Source: Ignavibacteriota bacterium (GTDB taxonomy: Bacteria; Bacteroidota; Ignavibacteria; Ignavibacteriales; Melioribacteraceae). From it: a stretch of 64,000 bases of DNA. Position numbers and translations under genes: made by a program. The stretch covers positions 4,176,001 through 4,240,000 of the forward strand of contig JADJGF010000001.1 of assembly GCA_016708125.1 (NCBI GenBank), read 5' to 3'. Under the pieces are notes generated by a model. The model was not told the origin of the DNA. It ran no database searches and saw only the letters and a list, made by a program, of their open reading frames with translations. Below, one piece after another: positions 60,448 through 64,000 of this stretch (positions are counted from its first letter, which is position 1; each line of letters starts with the position of its first letter).

Positions 60448-63276
60448 CTATTTCATCAAAATCATCTTCATTATTTCAGAAAAATTTCCAGTTTGAAGTT
60501 TATAGAAATATATTCCACTGCTTAAATTTTTTGCATTAAACTCAACTTCATAATTTCCGGGTTTTTTACTTTCATTGACCAAAGTTTTTATTTCTCTTCC
60601 TAAAATGTCAAATACCACTAATTTGACATTTGACATTTCACCTTTTATGTCTTGTGGAATTGAATATTTTATCTTTGTTGTAGGGTTAAAAGGATTTGGA
60701 TAATTTTGACTTAAACTAAAAAAAGAATTTTTAATTTCCGGTTTCATTGATGTAAAAGTTTTTGAAGGACTAAAAAGAAATTCATCACCATCTTTTAAAG
60801 GTTTATACGTTTTTATGAAAAGTGTATCGCCAAATGTTGGGAGCTTATTACTAAATTCAAAATCTATTTGAAAACTTGTAAGATAAATATCATTTGTAAT
60901 TGGTTTTAAAATTATTGGTTCAATTATTTCCCAACGGTTATTATTAAGATTGGTCTCACAAATTATAAACTCTGCTGGTAAAATATTATTTTCATTAATT
61001 ATATATATTTCAAAAGGACAATTTACATTTTCTAAATTGGTACCTATTCCGTTATGTCCGCTATATTTGTAAGTTCCATCAGACAACAATTCTAATGAAT
61101 TAAAAACAATAAACCAATCATCATTTGTCATTATTGGATTAATTCCAATAATTGGTGGAAATTTAAACTTAGCAGTATTTTCTAAATTCGGATTATTAAA
61201 TTTTGATTTTGATGTATCAATTCCATCATTCCTATCAATTATTGATAATTTTATTCCATCAAATCCCGGAGTAGAATATTCATCAAATATTTCACAATCA
61301 CTAATTAAAATTGCATTATCTGATTTTCTACGCACACTAATTTTTTTTTGATTTCCTATTTCAAAGCTTAATATATATTCGTCACCTGTTATTTCTGTTT
61401 CATCATATATTATAGCTTTTATTTCCGGAGTTGAATTACCAATCAATTGTTCAATTTTAATCTCATCAAAAATTCCTTTTTTATTTTCAAATATATATGG
61501 ACCAATAATTTTGTTATTATTATTTACATAGTCTGTACCTAAAATTCTAAAATAGTATTCTTTCGTATTTGGTAAACTTGAAATGTCAAATTCATGTGTG
61601 TAGTTTCCCTTATCAAATGAATTGGAAATAATATTATGAAATGATTTTTTATTATCATAAGAATACTGTAAAGTAATAAATGTTTTTTCATCATCTACAT
61701 CGTTACATGACCAATCGAAAGTTATTCTTGGTACACTAATTACACTTTTAATTTCTCTTATTTCAATACTTAACTGTGGAATTGCATTTACATCTAAATT
61801 ATTTATTGTCAATGGTTCATCGGAGATATCATAATAGTATTCGTATGGTTTTTCAGAATCATAGCAAATCAATCTGAAAATAGTTGATGAATTGTCTGGT
61901 ATCACATGTGAATCAAAACTTAATTCATTGTTGATCACGGGTATATTATAATCAATAACATGCCAACTATCTCCATTATCTGTTGAATATTGTATCATTA
62001 TTTGCGCATTCTGATTCTGTCCTGTAAAATTCCACGAAATATTTGTATTACCAAAAATCTCATCAATATTATTTTCAATTATATTAATTTCGTAAGTTTC
62101 ATTACCGCCTCGCGTTTGTATTCTCTTTCCAATATTTTTCCAAGAATATAATAAAACTAGATCTTTTGCGTCTTTTAACACATCACTTATATCCTCTGAT
62201 AAAAATATAGCAACTAAAGAACTCACCGTTTCACCCGGCATTAATTGAAATGCTCCGCTTCCAAAATGGATGATATTGTCACTTGGCATTTTGAAATAGG
62301 CTTGGTTAGAATCAATAAATGGTTTCGAAAACCAACTTCCAATTATATCATCATCCTTAGGTCTTACAAGTCCCCAACCGTTTACAGTTAATGTTGTTAA
62401 ACCATAATCACTTGGAGATTGTAGTAAGATAAAAGATAGATAGCCTGGTCGTTTACCTCCTCTGCCTTTAAAATCTGAATCCCAATTATAAATTGTATTT
62501 TTTATATAATTATCTGGAAATTCATTAGAATATTTAGAATTAAAATCTGCCAAGCCTACTAAATCATCCCCACTGTCTGTACTTCCGCCAATATGTAGAT
62601 CACCATAAAATCCAAAATATAAATTATTCAATGTCTTTGCTGATTCATTTGTTATTCTATATTCAAGTAAAATTGCATCTTGTAATTCTGGTGAATTATA
62701 CTGATAGCAAAAAATTTCCATCTTTATTCCTAATCCCGCTAAATCTACATCCTTACCAAATGGTTGATATAAATTGTAAAACTCACGGTTTGAAAAATCA
62801 TCAACAACAGAATATGAAACATTTCCTAAATCTTTGTTTGATGTAATAAAATCAAAAGGCCATTCTTCCCAATCATCTGGCCAAGAAGTTCTATCTCCAA
62901 AATTTGCTGTTATAACATTGCTTTCATTTGAAAAATTTTTCCTTGGTAGCCAACCCCATTTACTTTTATTATCTGGACTATAATCCCCATCAATTGGTGA
63001 AATAAAAGAATCAGAACAAAGAAAAAATTTATTTCTTGCAGAATCTTCAACTTCTCCGGCTATAATTGGTCCAAATTCATACATATAACCTAATCCATTC
63101 CAAACAAAATCATTAATATCTGGTAAAGCACCCGGTTCACCAATTGTTCCATAATTATGTATTTTTGCGGAAATATTATTCGAATTCATTAAAACGAATT
63201 TATTCTTATCATATTGTTGAGTAAATAACATTTCAAATGCTATTATCCATAATATAAATATGATTTTAAATTTCAT
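60448..63276 (-). CDS. Large T9SS cargo protein with fibronectin-like domains
   Basis: This protein (942 residues from the ATG at 63276, which follows AGGA) begins with a signal peptide (FKIIFILWIIAFEMLF). The N-terminal 360 residues show the WLPRKNFS- and GDLHIGGSTDSGDDLVG-like pattern of surface proteins of this lineage. Two or three immunoglobulin/fibronectin-like domains follow (ISWNFTGQNQNAQIMIQYS, RITFDWSCNDVDDEKTFITLQYS). The end is a T9SS type A sorting domain (NYPNPFNPTTKIKYSIP, VVFDILGREIKTLVNE, SGIYFYKLQTGNFSEIMKMILMK). Within this domain a short repeat-encoded insert (DIKGEMSNVK) is seen. Function is unknown; surface display by T9SS is the clear prediction. Confidence 0.82.
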   Translation of the reverse strand: MKFKIIFILWIIAFEMLFTQQYDKNKFVLMNSNNISAKIHNYGTIGEPGALPDINDFVWNGLGYMYEFGPIIAGEVEDSARNKFFLCSDSFISPIDGDYSPDNKSKWGWLPRKNFSNESNVITANFGDRTSWPDDWEEWPFDFITSNKDLGNVSYSVVDDFSNREFYNLYQPFGKDVDLAGLGIKMEIFCYQYNSPELQDAILLEYRITNESAKTLNNLYFGFYGDLHIGGSTDSGDDLVGLADFNSKYSNEFPDNYIKNTIYNWDSDFKGRGGKRPGYLSFILLQSPSDYGLTTLTVNGWGLVRPKDDDIIGSWFSKPFIDSNQAYFKMPSDNIIHFGSGAFQLMPGETVSSLVAIFLSEDISDVLKDAKDLVLLYSWKNIGKRIQTRGGNETYEINIIENNIDEIFGNTNISWNFTGQNQNAQIMIQYSTDNGDSWHVIDYNIPVINNELSFDSHVIPDNSSTIFRLICYDSEKPYEYYYDISDEPLTINNLDVNAIPQLSIEIREIKSVISVPRITFDWSCNDVDDEKTFITLQYSYDNKKSFHNIISNSFDKGNYTHEFDISSLPNTKEYYFRILGTDYVNNNNKIIGPYIFENKKGIFDEIKIEQLIGNSTPEIKAIIYDETEITGDEYILSFEIGNQKKISVRRKSDNAILISDCEIFDEYSTPGFDGIKLSIIDRNDGIDTSKSKFNNPNLENTAKFKFPPIIGINPIMTNDDWFIVFNSLELLSDGTYKYSGHNGIGTNLENVNCPFEIYIINENNILPAEFIICETNLNNNRWEIIEPIILKPITNDIYLTSFQIDFEFSNKLPTFGDTLFIKTYKPLKDGDEFLFSPSKTFTSMKPEIKNSFFSLSQNYPNPFNPTTKIKYSIPQDIKGEMSNVKLVVFDILGREIKTLVNESKKPGNYEVEFNAKNLSSGIYFYKLQTGNFSEIMKMILMK
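60620..60652. repeat. Short direct repeat inside the T9SS sorting domain coding sequence
   Basis: TTTGACATTTGACATTT is a tandem of a 7-base unit, flanked by CACCTTTTATGTC. It encodes the GEMSNVK linker between SIPQ and the conserved VFDILGRE strand. Comparable proteins join these directly, as in the sorting domain at 22065-22310. Confidence 0.55.
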
Positions 63277-63380
63277 CACCATTCCTAATTTTTACTTAAT
63301 TGAATTTAAATTATCGAGTTAAAATAATTCATACTTTAAATTATATAAAATATATTCAAATAATAAATTTTTGAAATAAA

Positions 63381-63403
63381 AAAGCCCACATAAAGTGGGC
63401 TTT
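63381..63403 (-). terminator. Intrinsic terminator of the DUF2780 lipoprotein gene
   Basis: AAAGCCCAC (63381-63389) and GTGGGCTTT (63395-63403) pair with a 5-base loop. On the minus strand it is followed by a T-run (TTTTTT). It lies about 115 bases after the lipoprotein stop. Confidence 0.88.
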
Positions 63404-63429
63404 CGCACAATAATTTTTCCTATTTTTTC

Positions 63430-63516
63430 TTACTTCTAACTCTTATTCCTTAATTCAATTTAGATTCTTACCATAATCTTACAATCTTGTTTTTTTTACT
63501 TTTCACGTTTCACTTT
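63430..63516. repeat. Intergenic word-repeat tract after the DUF2780 gene
   Basis: It contains TTACTTCTAACTC (63430-63442), close to the repeat inside wbpE, and TTTTCACGTTTCACTTTTT near 63500, close to the tract at 3723-3757. No gene is seen. The tract separates the gene from its terminator. Confidence 0.5.
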
Positions 63517-63939
63517 TTACTTCAGAACAGATTCAAGAATTTTCGTTGCATCACTTCCGCCGGCCATTGATGCATAACTTGAAATTGCGGGAACAAAATC
63601 ACCAACCATTTTCTCATCCATACCCAAATTTTTAAATGCCGGTTTTACATCTTCTAAAGAATTCATAGGTCCGCTTATTTTTCCGACAAGTTTTGCAATA
63701 TTTAAATATGAATCAATCCCCGGAATAATTTTGGCAAGTTTGTCAAAATCACCTTTTACTAATTTGTCTTTTGCTAAAGTTAAAATTGCTCCAATTCCCC
63801 CAAGTGCCTGTGTATCCGAAACGCCAAGTTGTTTTTTTACCATTTTCATTAATCCTTCACCAACATTTAGTGATGAGCAGCCATTTAGTAAAAGAATGCT
63901 AATTAATAAAATTGGTAAATAACTTTTTAATTTCCTCAT
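63517..63939 (-). CDS. DUF2780-like lipoprotein
   Basis: This 140-residue lipoprotein has a signal ending LLNGCSS (Cys21). The mature part reads QLGVSDTQALGGIGAILTLAKDKLVKGDFDKLAKIIPGID, then LGMDEKMVGDFVPAISSYASMAGG, which match the DUF2780 family (VcgC/VcgE-like). Function is unknown; members are small envelope or cytoplasmic helical proteins. A GGAGG site lies directly before the ATG. It may follow an upstream gene whose last codons are at the edge of the window. Confidence 0.8.
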   Translation of the reverse strand: MRKLKSYLPILLISILLLNGCSSLNVGEGLMKMVKKQLGVSDTQALGGIGAILTLAKDKLVKGDFDKLAKIIPGIDSYLNIAKLVGKISGPMNSLEDVKPAFKNLGMDEKMVGDFVPAISSYASMAGGSDATKILESVLK

Positions 63940-63950
63940 TTATCCTCCAT

Positions 63951-64000
63951 TTAGTTTTTGTTGTTTTCTTCTAACTTTTGAAGAGAATTTTTTGCGGTTT
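63951..64000 (-). CDS. Possible 3' end of an upstream gene (partial)
   Basis: A minus-strand frame reads ...TAKNSLQKLEENNKN and stops at TAA 63953-63951, just before the ribosome site of the DUF2780 gene. Composition is protein-like, but only 16 codons are in the window, and another frame is also open to a stop next to the ATG. Treat as tentative. Confidence 0.3.
   Translation of the reverse strand, partial: TAKNSLQKLEENNKN

Noticed and set aside
1..64000. CRISPR arrays, tRNA or rRNA genes, transposases, phage genes
   Set aside because: No regularly spaced repeats, cloverleaf-like sequence, rRNA signature or recombinase motif was found on reading through the window; a tRNA scan would be needed to be certain.

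Overview
The window is an AT-rich, densely coded bacterial chromosome segment. Two secreted proteins end in a type IX secretion (T9SS type A) sorting domain with the NYPNPFNP motif. Together with the base composition, a complete branched-chain amino acid operon, CIRCE-controlled groESL and the surface polysaccharide genes, this points to the Ignavibacteria/Bacteroidota-Chlorobiota side of the tree. That placement is an inference from sequence character; there is no rRNA gene here. No tRNA, rRNA, CRISPR array or insertion sequence was seen.

Positions 1-26,800 form a surface polysaccharide locus. Minus-strand nucleotide-sugar genes (wbpD start, wbpB, UDP-glucuronate decarboxylase, wecB, wbpE) occupy 1-6272. 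A plus-strand assembly block follows (6842-19693): two family-2 glycosyltransferases, a FAD oxidoreductase, a Wza-like export protein, a Wzz/Wzc tyrosine autokinase, a GT117-like membrane protein, a DUF354 protein, an alpha-helical protein, a Wzx flippase and an O-antigen ligase/polymerase. Then, on the minus strand, come two paralogous secreted polysaccharide deacetylases, a WbpI-like epimerase and WbpA. The five enzymes for UDP-ManNAc3NAcA are all represented, split between the two ends of the locus. Four Crp/Fnr-type palindromes (TGAT-N4-ATCA core) lie upstream of four transcription units in this locus, and a Crp/Fnr regulator is encoded at 35429-36112.

Positions 26,830-36,800 are housekeeping genes: glycogen phosphorylase, plsY, htrA, purB, a lipoprotein peroxiredoxin, groES-groEL behind a textbook CIRCE and sigma-70 promoter, the Crp/Fnr regulator and a WG-repeat protein.

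Positions 36,993-48,410 hold one minus-strand operon, ilvD-ilvB-ilvN-ilvC-leuB-leuA-leuC-leuD-cimA. It makes valine and leucine precursors from pyruvate, and isoleucine precursors through the citramalate route. Upstream lies a previously unlisted 48-codon leader peptide, very rich in Ile/Leu/Val. It is driven by a perfect TTGACA-17-TATAAT promoter and followed by a 10-bp inverted repeat. This is a strong candidate for leader-peptide attenuation and is the main discovery of the window.

Positions 48,513-64,000 are mixed: a POT-like transporter, a YhhN protein, TerB and TPR proteins, a glutamate-racemase-like lipoprotein predicted to act outside the cytoplasm, an FG-GAP membrane protein, a Lon-type protease domain without ATPase, small membrane proteins, an acyl-CoA dehydrogenase with an orphan hisA, a universal stress protein, an SMP-30-like protein, a large T9SS cargo protein and a DUF2780 lipoprotein. 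Short intergenic-type nucleotide repeats recur through the window. Two have become part of reading frames, one inside wbpE and one inside a T9SS sorting domain.
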